Assembly (NCBI RefSeq): GCF_014205795.1
Contig: NZ_JACHCN010000005.1
Coordinates: 230,847-294,846 of the forward strand
Source: Rhodanobacter sp. MP7CTX1
Lineage (GTDB): Bacteria > Pseudomonadota > Gammaproteobacteria > Xanthomonadales > Rhodanobacteraceae
Reading direction: 5' to 3'
Length of the DNA: 64,000 bases
The position numbers and the translations under genes were made by a program. A model generated the notes under the pieces. That model did no database searches and was not told the origin of the DNA. It was given only the letters and a program-made list of their open reading frames with translations. Positions within the stretch are counted from its first letter, which is position 1, and each line of letters starts with the position of its first letter. Positions 34,328-43,353 of this stretch are shown in pieces.

Positions 34328-36564
34328 CGTTCGCTTCCTTCGTGGAAAGTATCCATGGCTCGATTTGCAGCCTCCGCCGCTTCTTGACTCAAGCTGACGC
34401 CTTCATGCAACGCGGTTTCGTTGGTCTTATGGAAGACGGAGGGATTCATATGCGCCATTTCGTCAGCCTTATTTTGCCGCAGCCCTGTCGCTTGATTTTT
34501 TCTGCTGGGCTTTTTCGGAAGCTGCGCTTCCTCTGCGCGCTTTTCGGTCGCAGCCTTGCGTGAGGTCTGCCCCCTCCGATTCAGCGTGTCCAAATCACCC
34601 TGATCACGAGCGTCTCGTCCTTGGTCTTTTCGAAGATCTTCATCTTCTATATGTTGAACCCAGTCCGTGAGGGTTATGCCCTCCAGAAGGATTTGCTCTG
34701 CCTGCACATTGGCAATTCGCAAGAGTCCGGCTGCCGTAGGTAGCCAAATGTGACTTAGGTCCTGCGCATCGAGCTTTACGGTCAACTTAACGACACTATG
34801 GCTCGCGGCTGCCTTCTGCCAGCGAACGTCGCGAGTCAGTGCTTCGGTGAAATAACGATGACCGGACAGTTGTCTTATCCCATCGTCCATTAGCAAGTAA
34901 ATGCCTTCCCTACGAATTACTGCACAGCGATCGGGAAGGGTGAAAGCCCTCAACTGGTCAAGACTGCATGGAATGTCAGCACGCGCGTGGTGATCACGCA
35001 GCCACCGAAAGACGTTCGCCCGAGTCGGCGGCACACCCGCGAGCTTCATATCTGTTGGCGCGCGGTCAGGAACTTCCTGTTTGCTATGGTGGAGGGCAGC
35101 AAGAATGAACTCATGCATGTACTCCTGATAGTTCCACAGTGCCAGTTTCGAGGGCGGGGTTTCGCCACGCTTGCGCTGCCTGCCACGGGTGGTTCCGGGA
35201 AGCTTGTGGTCCAGGGCTTTGTGATCGGTGTGATGCTGATTCTCGACCTGGCTCTTACTTTGGCCGCTATAGGCTCGGACGTACTCCACTCCGAATCGGA
35301 ATTGTCGTTCTGCCTCCATCAGGGCGGCCGACTTCATCTCTCCGTTGTCAGCCAGGTAGAGGCGATGCAACATTCCTGGCCACTCATCATCTTCGAGGTC
35401 GATCCCGAATCTCGCCGCGATCTCTCGCTTGTCGCTAGCGGCGCAGAAAATGGCCTGCAGGGATGTCGCCGAACTGGGATCTTCCCACCCAAGATAGAAC
35501 CCCACCATCATCGTCGATCTCACATCGACGATGATGGTCCGGTGCATCGGCGGCAGAACTTTGAGCCGCGACAGTACCGAGGTGAGGTAGACATCCGTAG
35601 ATGTCGAATCGATCATGCCCATCTGCCCGATGACATGGACCTGGTCTTGCGCACTTCCCGCGACGGCCAGTGTGGATGTGGCCCACCGATCTGAACCCAT
35701 GAGCTGGCGGCGTAGCGGGTCGCCGTAAAGCTGCCTACCCCAGTACTCGAACTGTACTTGTGTGGGGCGTTGAAGTTCAGGCAGCATTTCGCGCCGAAGA
35801 TACCCATGCTCGTTCTGGTTCGTCGTGGACCAAAAGGCATCCATGGTATGCAGATACGCGTCGTGAACCGTCAGTGAGGGCTTCACCAGCGCGTATCCGC
35901 AAGCGAGACGCTCACCGTCGCCACTCTTCAGGACGTAGCCTTCGGTTGCTATGAGACCTGCCTTAAAGAGCCGTGACTTGCGCCCCAGTCGGCGCACCGA
36001 CTGCTTCTTTCTCTTCCCGGGATTTCCGCAGTAATTGGTGTTGGGAAGTAGGCTGTTGAGACAACTGCCCCCCGCCCAGAATCGATGAATCCAGCTATAT
36101 ATTGTGGGGATGCTTACGTGATGAGCTTTGGCTTGAGCTTCGATCTCCCTTCGAAGAAGGTATACCACGGGCACGATATCCTGAGCCCTTTGCGTCCCTA
36201 CAATGGGCTCGATCACGTTCCAGCGCGCGTCCCTCTTTTGGAGTCGTCTCTCTCTAAGTTTTCTCTCGCTTTCACTGGCCGCCTCTTGCGCGTAGTCCGT
36301 GTCGGTCATCTGCCAAATTCCCGGCAGGGGAACATCCTCCATGACGAGCATTCCCTGCTCGATCGCGTCGGATATTGCTGAGAGGCGATATCGTCGAGGA
36401 GCGAGCACGTGGTGCTTCTTGACGCCTTCGATTGCTAATTCTCGCGGGAGGCAAATAAGCCAGACAGCGTCGCCAGGCACGGATACCGCCAGCACGCGCT
36501 GAGCCCCCGAGAGCAATGACTCTCCCACGCCCGCGCGAATGATGTAGCCAAGGAGAAGAGTCAT
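34324..36564 (-). CDS. tnsB: TnsB-like DDE transposase
   Basis: A 746-aa protein of the retroviral-integrase superfamily. The catalytic triad can be placed as Asp in GMIDSTSTD (about 319), Asp in YLADNGEMK (about 406) and Glu in SKSQVENQH (about 441). An N-terminal HTH region (VSIPTIYSWIHRFW) binds the end repeats, and the C-terminal about 120 residues are basic and helical for contact with TnsC. It cuts the 3' ends of the element and joins them to the target. ATG 36564 is chosen because it overlaps the tnsA stop by four bases. The 17-bp motifs at both ends are its presumed binding sites. Confidence 0.92.
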   Translation of the reverse strand: MTLLLGYIIRAGVGESLLSGAQRVLAVSVPGDAVWLICLPRELAIEGVKKHHVLAPRRYRLSAISDAIEQGMLVMEDVPLPGIWQMTDTDYAQEAASESERKLRERRLQKRDARWNVIEPIVGTQRAQDIVPVVYLLRREIEAQAKAHHVSIPTIYSWIHRFWAGGSCLNSLLPNTNYCGNPGKRKKQSVRRLGRKSRLFKAGLIATEGYVLKSGDGERLACGYALVKPSLTVHDAYLHTMDAFWSTTNQNEHGYLRREMLPELQRPTQVQFEYWGRQLYGDPLRRQLMGSDRWATSTLAVAGSAQDQVHVIGQMGMIDSTSTDVYLTSVLSRLKVLPPMHRTIIVDVRSTMMVGFYLGWEDPSSATSLQAIFCAASDKREIAARFGIDLEDDEWPGMLHRLYLADNGEMKSAALMEAERQFRFGVEYVRAYSGQSKSQVENQHHTDHKALDHKLPGTTRGRQRKRGETPPSKLALWNYQEYMHEFILAALHHSKQEVPDRAPTDMKLAGVPPTRANVFRWLRDHHARADIPCSLDQLRAFTLPDRCAVIRREGIYLLMDDGIRQLSGHRYFTEALTRDVRWQKAAASHSVVKLTVKLDAQDLSHIWLPTAAGLLRIANVQAEQILLEGITLTDWVQHIEDEDLRKDQGRDARDQGDLDTLNRRGQTSRKAATEKRAEEAQLPKKPSRKNQATGLRQNKADEMAHMNPSVFHKTNETALHEGVSLSQEAAEAANRAMDTFHEGSER

Positions 36565-37469
36565 GAATGCTCTCCAAGCCATTTGCGTTGAAGCTGCTCT
36601 CTCAGCGCGATACCGCCCGGTCTCAGGGGACGTGTTGTGTGCACTGGCTGTAGGAGGTCAACATCCAGATGTTGGTACCAAATCGCGATCTCCAGCGCAC
36701 GTCTGTCTTCTCCCTCAGACCACCCCGCTGCCATCCCTGCGCTTCGCGAGGCCGCACAAGCAGGCATTGCATATGCCGTCGCTCCCATCATTTCCAAATA
36801 GATCTGATAGCTTTCGGAACCAATGAATTGCTTGAGTTGTGGCCATGGCTCGATGGGAGCGAGCCAGTGCAACTGAACTACCAATGTCTTGGAGATCTGT
36901 TCGGGGTGGATGAGGTGATGCCGCATATGAGCAGCAATGCAGTAGCGCCGATCCAGTTCTAAGCGTTCTCGCAACCAATCCCTTGGCCCGGCGCTCCTGA
37001 ACAAATCCAACGGTTTGCAACTGAAACCCACCAACCGGCTTGGTCCCAAAGCAGGGGGGACAGTAGCGATGAGATCAATGGATAGGACGACGGGGACACG
37101 CAGTCCGAGATAATTGTTCAGCTTTATTCCGGCCTCTTTTGCCACCCAGGCCATTCCTGGATGCTTAGCCATCTTTGGCTCTACGCCACTGATCTGATCG
37201 AGGGGCTGCCGATGAGCCCATGGCCAGAGCGGATACTGCTCACGCACATCCTCGGCACCAATCCACCAGAGAAGCAATCCAAACTCACGCTCGCCCCGCG
37301 ACAGAAAGTGAGTTAGCCGAATGAGATGAGGCACCGGAATGAGATTGAGGTTTGAGCGGGGCGATGAGCGGCGCCGAGTGATTTGCTCCCAAGGCTGGTA
37401 CTTGTCGCCCACCCCCAGCCCACGCCCTTCCAGAATCATCTCCTCTAGCTTTTTGAAAGTCATCTTCAT
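36561..37469 (-). CDS. tnsA: TnsA-like endonuclease subunit
   Basis: A 302-aa protein with the restriction-like core of TnsA: Glu in LSRGEREFGLLLWW, Asp in VVLSIDLIATV and Lys in GFSCKP, the E-D-K pattern of the Tn7 5'-strand nuclease. TnsA cuts the 5' ends, enabling cut-and-paste transposition instead of co-integrate formation. The open frame continues upstream, but ATG 37469 has a G-rich ribosome binding site and gives the family-like start MKMTFKKLEEMI. It is the first gene of the tnsABC operon, just downstream of a hairpin and a putative regulator gene. Confidence 0.88.
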   Translation of the reverse strand: MKMTFKKLEEMILEGRGLGVGDKYQPWEQITRRRSSPRSNLNLIPVPHLIRLTHFLSRGEREFGLLLWWIGAEDVREQYPLWPWAHRQPLDQISGVEPKMAKHPGMAWVAKEAGIKLNNYLGLRVPVVLSIDLIATVPPALGPSRLVGFSCKPLDLFRSAGPRDWLRERLELDRRYCIAAHMRHHLIHPEQISKTLVVQLHWLAPIEPWPQLKQFIGSESYQIYLEMMGATAYAMPACAASRSAGMAAGWSEGEDRRALEIAIWYQHLDVDLLQPVHTTRPLRPGGIALREQLQRKWLGEHS

Positions 37470-37682
37470 GCTGCCCCCCATCGCCCACGCTCTGTCCCTG
37501 TGGGCCGCGCTAGCCGCCACCCAGCAATCCACAGCCAACCTGCATGCTTCGTTCGCACACACGCCTCCCGCCGCCTCGTTGCGGCGCTGAATGTCTGATA
37601 GACCGGAGGCTTGACTTCGAATATGGGCAGGGAACACACTGCCGCTCAGGCGACTCAAGCTTGAGCAATCAAGTCACGCCAG

Positions 37683-37716
37683 AAAGCCACCCCGCCACAG
37701 GGTGGCTTTTCTTTTT
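37683..37716 (+). terminator. Probable terminator between regulator gene and tnsA
   Basis: Hairpin AAAGCCACCC ... GGGTGGCTTTT followed by TTTTT on the plus strand. Both flanking genes read leftward, and on that strand the T run is short, so it may act mainly against plus-strand transcription entering the tns operon from the cargo side. Confidence 0.6.
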
Positions 37717-37741
37717 CCCGGAAATTGTCGTTACGCCGAGT

Positions 37742-38062
37742 TCACCTCTCGGCCACACCCTCCCCACGCTGCAAAGCTGCCTCAGAGACGGCTTCCTCAG
37801 TTGCAAATGGGTCGATGACGTTTGGACCTACGGTCTGCTCGAGCCAAGCGGCCACTGCGGCCGTCGAGGCGAACCAGCCACGTCGGCCCTTGATAGGGAA
37901 CATCGGAATGGGCAAACGGTGACGTATTCTCGCCTGCCGCAGTGCGTCGGTGCCGCTGAACCCCAAGATCCTCGCAGCGACGGCAGCGGGCAAGAGCGGG
38001 CCGTGCATTTGCATCAGCCATCGCGCCGTGGATGAATCATGGTCGACGTTGCGGTCTGTCAC
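37742..38062 (-). CDS. Small putative DNA-binding protein
   Basis: A 106-aa protein with a helix-turn-helix-like core (LPAAVAARILGFSGTDALRQARIRHRLPIPMFPIKGRRGWFASTAAVAAWLEQ), of the type seen in AlpA/excisionase-like or plasmid regulators: recognition helix plus a wing with GRRGWFAS. It lies directly upstream of tnsA and reads in the same direction, so it may regulate transposition. It could alternatively be a target-binding accessory factor. The start may be an internal Met near residue 17. Confidence 0.6.
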   Translation of the reverse strand: MTDRNVDHDSSTARWLMQMHGPLLPAAVAARILGFSGTDALRQARIRHRLPIPMFPIKGRRGWFASTAAVAAWLEQTVGPNVIDPFATEEAVSEAALQRGEGVAER

Positions 38063-38448
38063 GTTTCGTACGTCCCGGGGAGGGTCTGCGTCGACCGTAC
38101 TCTCTCAAACAACGTCAGTCAACCCATTGATTTTGTTGCGCTTCCTAGTAAGTTTCCCGCAAATCCGGATCACTCTGCATTGATAGCCATAACCCCGTGG
38201 TGCGTGCGCCACGCATTCCGCGGCTAACCAGCCCTTCCCAACTTGGCTGTATGCCAGCCATCGTCTAATAGGTGGACCATGCCGTTCGACGGAGGCTCCC
38301 GTGCAGTAGTTCGAATGGCGCTACGAGCGCTCTTGGGGAACTAGCCTGGGCAATTGAATGCTGATATTCAGCGGTCCAGGCAATATCGGAATTGATGAAC
38401 TGATACCTTGGTGAACAATGGCGGATCTCAACAGGACTTCCTCAAAGC
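38063..38448. promoter_or_regulatory. Divergent intergenic region between two regulator genes
   Basis: It separates a leftward HTH gene from a rightward XRE regulator gene and must hold both promoters. AT-rich stretches near 38350-38400 (CTGATATTCAGCG, CAATATCGG) are candidate promoter or operator sequences. Nothing more definite is seen. Confidence 0.4.
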
Positions 38449-38784
38449 GTGGACAATCTTATTAGAGTGCTCCGCGAAGCGCGGGGCTTATCGCTTGACG
38501 AGCTGGCTGCCGGAACCGGCACCACCAACCAGCAAATTAGCCTCCTTGAGAACGGGAAGCGTCGTCTAACGGTCGAATGGTTGATTCGCCTTTCAAAGGC
38601 GCTGGCTTGCCACCCTTGGGAGTTGGTCGCCGGAAATCTGCCCGAACCCCTGCGCCCACGAGATATCCGTTTACTGGATCGGTTTCGAGGGCTGGGAGAG
38701 CACCAGCAAGACGCGCTACTGCAATTCTTGGAGACGCTGTCGACATCCGCTCCTCGTCGTCGCAAGACCGCCCCATCTAAGTAG
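38449..38784 (+). CDS. XRE-family transcriptional regulator
   Basis: A 111-aa protein with an N-terminal Xre/Cro helix-turn-helix (LIRVLREARGLSLDELAAGTGTTNQQISLLENGKRRLTVEWLIRLSKAL, residues 3-52). The tail is Arg/Lys rich. The start is GTG at 38449. It lies 73 bp before a serine recombinase gene and is probably the regulator of that recombinase-ParB module or of the transposition genes. Confidence 0.8.
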   Translation: MDNLIRVLREARGLSLDELAAGTGTTNQQISLLENGKRRLTVEWLIRLSKALACHPWELVAGNLPEPLRPRDIRLLDRFRGLGEHQQDALLQFLETLSTSAPRRRKTAPSK

Positions 38785-38856
38785 CAACTTCTACAAATGT
38801 TGGAATAGCTTGACAATATCCAACAGATTGCCTAATCATCGCAGTCCACTACGGCA

Positions 38857-40449
38857 ATGGGATCCGTCCCAGGCACCAAAATGGGCCGGCGAGGAAGCAC
38901 TCCGCGTCAGAGCAACGATGGACAACCAATGCGCGTTGCCCAGTACGTCCGTATGTCTACCGATCACCAGCGCTACTCAACCGAGAACCAGCGCGAAACC
39001 ATCGGTAAATACGCGGCTCAGCGCGGAATGGTCATCGTCCAGACCTACGCTGATGAGGGCAAGAGCGGACTCAGCCTCGAGGGACGCGCTGCCCTGAAGC
39101 AATTGATTCAGGATGTTCAGTCGGGCCGTCCCAACTTCGACGCCATCCTGGTCTATGACATCAGTCGCTGGGGGCGATTCCAGGACGCCGACGAGAGCGC
39201 TTACTACGAATACTTATGCCGTCGCTCCGGCATCCAAGTGCGTTACTGCACCGAGCCCTTCGAAAACGATGGAAGCCCCATGGCGACCATCATGAAGAGC
39301 GTCAAGCGGGCAATGGCCGGCGAATACAGCCGTGAGCTCTCCAACAAGGTCTTCCAGGGGCAGTGTCGTCTCATTGAACTGGGCTTCCGGCAAGGGGGTG
39401 CGCCGGGTTTTGGGCTCCGTCGCATGTTGTTGGATGAATACCGGATGCCAAAAGGCGCATTGCGGCATGGCGAGAAGAAGAGCCTGCAAACCGATCGTGT
39501 AGTGCTTGTCCCTGGCCCTGAGGACGAAGTGGCTACCGTCCGATACATCTACAGAGAGTTCCTGGAGTCGGGAAAACCGGAGCGGACCATTGCCGACGCG
39601 TTGAACGCAGCCGGCCAGCAGACGAACCAGGAGCGTGCCTGGACACGGGGCACGGTTCACCAAATCCTGACCAACGAAAAATATATTGGCAACAACGTCT
39701 ACAACCGCACCTCGTTCAAGCTCAAGCAGCGCCGGGTACGCAACAACCCGGACATGTGGATTCGGCGGGACGGCGCGTTCGACCCCGTAATCCCAGTGGA
39801 ATGGTTTGCCCGGGCGCAGGAAGCGATTGCGGCCAGATCACAGCGCATGGACGACGCTTCCATGCTGCAGCTCCTTCAATCGCTCTATGCGCAAACCGGC
39901 GTCCTGTCGGGACTGTTGATTGATGAACAGGAAGGGATGCCATCGAGCAGCGCCTATCGAGCGCGTTTCGGCGGACTGGTCCGCGCCTACTCACTGATTG
40001 GCTTCCGGCCGCGCCGCGACTATCGCTACCTGGAGATCAACCAAGCGCTGCGGGCCATGGTGCCGAACATCATCGCGGAAGTCGTCACGGGGCTGAAGGG
40101 TTTGGACGCGTCTGTATCTCTTGATGAGGGAACTGGCCTTCTCTTAGTCAATGACGAATTCACGCTTTCCGTTGTCATCGCACGGTGTCTGCAATTGCCT
40201 AGCGGAACCTTCCGGTGGCGACTGCGCTTTGATACCAGCCTCGCACCGGACATCACCGTGGTGGTTCGCATGGCTGCCGATCAGCACACCGTCCTCGACT
40301 ACTACCTGTTTCCACAAATCGATCTGCCATTGCGACCGCTCCGTCTGGCCGAGGAAAACAACGAAGTCACCCTCGATGCCTATCGGTTCGATGTACTCGA
40401 TGCGCTTTACCAACTGGCCGCTCGGCGGCCCCTGAGCAACGTGGCCTAG
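38857..40449 (+). CDS. Large serine recombinase
   Basis: A 530-aa protein. The resolvase-type catalytic domain (about 28-175) has the nucleophilic Ser in QYVRMSTDHQRYSTENQ and Arg residues in ILVYDISRWGRFQD. A Recombinase domain with the zinc-ribbon-less pattern follows (TIADALNAAG...RGTVHQILTNEKYIGNNVYNR, about 245-300) and a long C-terminal part. The start at 38857 is the longest; ATG 38929 (MRVAQYVRM) is an alternative. Such recombinases integrate or excise DNA, and this type is often followed by two ParB-like genes in proteobacterial islands, as here. Overlap with the next gene suggests translation as a unit. Confidence 0.88.
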   Translation: MGSVPGTKMGRRGSTPRQSNDGQPMRVAQYVRMSTDHQRYSTENQRETIGKYAAQRGMVIVQTYADEGKSGLSLEGRAALKQLIQDVQSGRPNFDAILVYDISRWGRFQDADESAYYEYLCRRSGIQVRYCTEPFENDGSPMATIMKSVKRAMAGEYSRELSNKVFQGQCRLIELGFRQGGAPGFGLRRMLLDEYRMPKGALRHGEKKSLQTDRVVLVPGPEDEVATVRYIYREFLESGKPERTIADALNAAGQQTNQERAWTRGTVHQILTNEKYIGNNVYNRTSFKLKQRRVRNNPDMWIRRDGAFDPVIPVEWFARAQEAIAARSQRMDDASMLQLLQSLYAQTGVLSGLLIDEQEGMPSSSAYRARFGGLVRAYSLIGFRPRRDYRYLEINQALRAMVPNIIAEVVTGLKGLDASVSLDEGTGLLLVNDEFTLSVVIARCLQLPSGTFRWRLRFDTSLAPDITVVVRMAADQHTVLDYYLFPQIDLPLRPLRLAEENNEVTLDAYRFDVLDALYQLAARRPLSNVA

Positions 40450-40463
40450 TGTGGAGGCATGCT

Positions 40464-41345
40464 ATGCGACCCATCGAAATGATTCCGATTGACCGGATCC
40501 AGGTGCTCAATCCGCGGGCCCGCAACCAGCGCCAGTATCGGGAGATCGTGGATAACATTGACACGATCGGATTGAAGCGGCCCATCACCGTCAGCCGCCG
40601 GGAAAAGCCGGAAGGAGATATGGAGTTTGACCTGGTCTGTGGGCAAGGGCGACTTGAGGCCTACCGAACGCTTGGCTGGGAAAGCATCCCAGCGATCGTC
40701 GTTTCAGCCAGGGAAGAAGACTGCCTGGTGATGAGCTTGGTGGAGAACATTGCCAGACGACAACATCCTGCGATTGAGCTAATGCGGGAGATCGAAAGTC
40801 TGCATAAGCGTGGATACAACGAAACCGAGATCGGACTGAAGCTGGGCGTCACAAACTCGTGGGTCGGTATGCTGCTCGGGCTACTTGAACATGGCGAGGA
40901 ACGGCTCGTCGCCGCCGTCGAGACGGGGCTGATTCCGATTTACTTGGCGGTAACTATCGCCCGTAGTGACGATGCGGGTATTCAAGAGGCCCTTGCCGAC
41001 GCTTATACCCAAGGCGTGGTCAAGGGAAAGAAGCTCACGTTGCTGCGTCGGTTACTGGAGCAACGGGCGGTGCGTGGAAAAATTGAACGGCCTTCGGTTT
41101 TTGGCCGGAAGGGTAGTCGAAGGCTCAACGCCGAAAACCTTCGGCGCATTTTCCAGCGGGAAGTCGGCAAACAACAGTTGCTCATAAAAAAGGCTGACTT
41201 CACCCAGAAGCGCCTGCTATTTGTCATTCAGGCACTTCAGACGCTCCTCCAAAACGCAGATTTCGTCTCGCTTCTGCGCAAAGAAGGGATGGAAACCATC
41301 CCCGGCCCGCTGGAGCACAGGATGACGCGAGGTACTGCTCAGTGA
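40464..41345 (+). CDS. ParB/Spo0J-like protein
   Basis: A 293-aa protein with an N-terminal ParB nuclease-type domain (MIPIDRIQVLNPRARNQRQYREIVDNIDTIGLKRPITVSRR, then DLVCGQGRLEAYRTLGW, about 60) and a helix-turn-helix (YNETEIGLKLGVTNSWVGMLLGLLEHGE, about 125). The GQGRxEA motif fits the CTP-binding or nuclease-like fold of the family. ATG 40464 is preceded by GGAGG. It is the middle gene of a recombinase-ParB-ParB operon and overlaps the next gene by four bases. Confidence 0.8.
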   Translation: MRPIEMIPIDRIQVLNPRARNQRQYREIVDNIDTIGLKRPITVSRREKPEGDMEFDLVCGQGRLEAYRTLGWESIPAIVVSAREEDCLVMSLVENIARRQHPAIELMREIESLHKRGYNETEIGLKLGVTNSWVGMLLGLLEHGEERLVAAVETGLIPIYLAVTIARSDDAGIQEALADAYTQGVVKGKKLTLLRRLLEQRAVRGKIERPSVFGRKGSRRLNAENLRRIFQREVGKQQLLIKKADFTQKRLLFVIQALQTLLQNADFVSLLRKEGMETIPGPLEHRMTRGTAQ

Positions 41346-42265
41346 ACATGCCAAGAAAGCCAACCAAGGGAACACGGGCCGGATTCGAGTCCGAGACGCG
41401 TGTTATTCCTATATCCGCAATTCTTCCGTTGAAAGTCCTTCGACCAACAACAAAGCAGAGCCAGAAGTACAGACAAATCGTAGCCTCGATTCGTGCGATT
41501 GGATTAGTGGAATGCCTGGTAGTCGTACCCAACACCAAGAAACGTGACACATACCTTTTGCTGGATGGCCTGATGCGGCTAGAGGCGATCACGGAGCTCG
41601 GCTGGTCAGAGGTCGAATGTCTTATCTCAACCGATGACGAGGCCTATACCTACAACAAGCGCATCAGCCGTCTCGCTTCCGTGCAGGAGCATCGGATGAT
41701 TGTTCGCGCCGTGGAGCACGGCGTTCCGGAAGAAAAGATCGCAGAGGCACTGGACCTGGAAGTGGGCGCCATTCGTCGTCGTTTCCGGCTGCTCGACGGC
41801 ATTTGCAAGGAAGCGGTTGAGCAATTGGCGGATAAACCATGCCCCAAATTAATGTTCGAGTTGCTCAAGCGCATGAAGCCCATGCGTCAGATGGAAGCAA
41901 CCGAGCTGATGGTGGGGCAGAAGAACTATTCATCGCCCTTCATCAGAACCATTCTGGCAGCGACACCGGATGAACTATTGGTCGCGCCCCGATTGGGAAA
42001 GAAAGACCGGGATGTTTCACGCGAGCAGATCGCCCGACTCGAACGCGAACTGGCGGTGGCCCAGAGTCGTACAAAGTATGTCGAGGACACATACGGCGAA
42101 GACAACTTACAGCTGACGATCGCCAAGACCTATCTTGCGAAGCTATTGAAGAAGCAAGCCATTGTGCGCTGGCTGGAGGTCCATCAGCCGGAGTACCTGG
42201 CCGAATTTCAGGAGATTGCAGAGATCGTCTCGTTGGTTGCGAATGATGAAAAAATGACGTCCTAA
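41342..42265 (+). CDS. ParB-like protein with RepB C-terminal domain
   Basis: A 307-aa protein with an N-terminal ParB domain (VIPISAILPLKVLRP...RQIVASIRAIGLVECLVV; LLLDGLMRLEAITELGW) and a C-terminal half resembling the plasmid partitioning protein RepB C-terminal domain (ending LVANDEKMTS). GTG 41342 overlaps the stop of the previous gene; ATG 41348 is also possible. A pair of ParB-type proteins without a ParA is not a normal partition system and suggests a role in recombination or regulation by the neighbouring serine recombinase. Confidence 0.8.
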   Translation: MNMPRKPTKGTRAGFESETRVIPISAILPLKVLRPTTKQSQKYRQIVASIRAIGLVECLVVVPNTKKRDTYLLLDGLMRLEAITELGWSEVECLISTDDEAYTYNKRISRLASVQEHRMIVRAVEHGVPEEKIAEALDLEVGAIRRRFRLLDGICKEAVEQLADKPCPKLMFELLKRMKPMRQMEATELMVGQKNYSSPFIRTILAATPDELLVAPRLGKKDRDVSREQIARLERELAVAQSRTKYVEDTYGEDNLQLTIAKTYLAKLLKKQAIVRWLEVHQPEYLAEFQEIAEIVSLVANDEKMTS

Positions 42266-42474
42266 ATTTCGGCAAACGGAACGGGGCAGTATCACCGCGT
42301 GATCGCAATTCATACACATCTTGAAACGTCAAACGGAACGATCGATTGACCTTCCTGGCCACCTACATTTCCACTGGCTTCGTCGTGGATTTGGGGCCGT
42401 AACGCCACATACATTGCTCACGCGGAACTGCACACATATTTTTCTCAAGAACGGAAAATTGTAGGAAGCAATGA

Positions 42475-43353
42475 TCACAACATTTGTGTGGCAGACGCGA
42501 GTACCGCGTCAACGACTTCAGCAACGCTGGCAGCCGCGCGCCCTTGCAAAACCACCCCCATCTCCATTGAATACTCGAGCGAGCCAGCAGTGACGTTCGA
42601 TGATCCAAGATAAGCGGCATCTCTGTCACAAAGCACAACCTTTGCATGGAAGGTTTCGCGACCACCACCAACCACCCGCGGAATCGAGTAGTTGAATACT
42701 CGGAATTCTTCAGTCTTAAGCCAGGGACCGATGGCATCGAATCCAGTTGGGTAGTCCTTTCGAGCGGAATCTTCCAGGCTTCTGAGAATCAGGATGCGTT
42801 CAACCCCTGGTGCTACATATGAGAGAAGTTCTTGTAGCCACGATGCTCCCCTGGTGTCAAAAAATGGCGTCATGACCACCACCCGGCGCCGCGCTGACCG
42901 AACCATCCCCTGGAAGGCGTGATCCGTTGGCTCAAGATCTGCAGTTCTCCAGCCCAATGCGGACAGCTTTTGCTCCAGAATGCTCGGCCGCGGCGGCTTC
43001 GTTAGCACGATCTTGGCCAGCGTGGCATCGCGATGCACATCGCAGACGTAGTAATCGATGGCGTTTAGCGCAAATGCCAGTCGTCGAAACCTACTGTGAC
43101 TATTTCCCCGAGCCTGAAATCCCGTCGGCACAGCGTCAACAAGACCAAGACCAACAGAGAGATCGAGCAGCTCCCTTGTTGCACTTTCTTCTGTGATGCC
43201 AAGCTGTGCATCGTCAATCAAGGATCGAACGGATTGCACCGAATCATGTGGCACGTTGGCCCAAGCATCGAACAGCGCAGCCGCCAGGCCAGCCTTGCAA
43301 GCAAGACCAGCCACGATTTTACGCTCAAACGCCGTCAGCTTTTGCTCGGACAT
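42475..43353 (-). CDS. drmC: DISARM protein DrmC (phospholipase D-like)
   Basis: A 292-aa protein. The PLD-type catalytic motif occurs as HAKVVLCDRDAAYLGSSN (HxK...D...SSN, about residue 235), the second half-motif being absent or degenerate (FFDTRGASWLQ). This matches DrmC, a single-HKD phospholipase-D-family member encoded last in DISARM operons. ATG 43353 (MSEQKLTAFERK) is inside the end of drmB, with an overlap of about 29 bp. DrmC is often dispensable or auxiliary for DISARM activity in characterised systems. Confidence 0.82.
   Translation of the reverse strand: MSEQKLTAFERKIVAGLACKAGLAAALFDAWANVPHDSVQSVRSLIDDAQLGITEESATRELLDLSVGLGLVDAVPTGFQARGNSHSRFRRLAFALNAIDYYVCDVHRDATLAKIVLTKPPRPSILEQKLSALGWRTADLEPTDHAFQGMVRSARRRVVVMTPFFDTRGASWLQELLSYVAPGVERILILRSLEDSARKDYPTGFDAIGPWLKTEEFRVFNYSIPRVVGGGRETFHAKVVLCDRDAAYLGSSNVTAGSLEYSMEMGVVLQGRAAASVAEVVDAVLASATQML

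Noticed and set aside
30072..42265. A CRISPR-associated transposon (because of two TniQ proteins)
   Set aside because: No Cas genes and no repeat-spacer array were seen in the window.
41342..42265. A plasmid-type ParAB partition locus
   Set aside because: Two ParB-like proteins are present but no ParA ATPase and no replication initiator, so a normal partition system is not supported.
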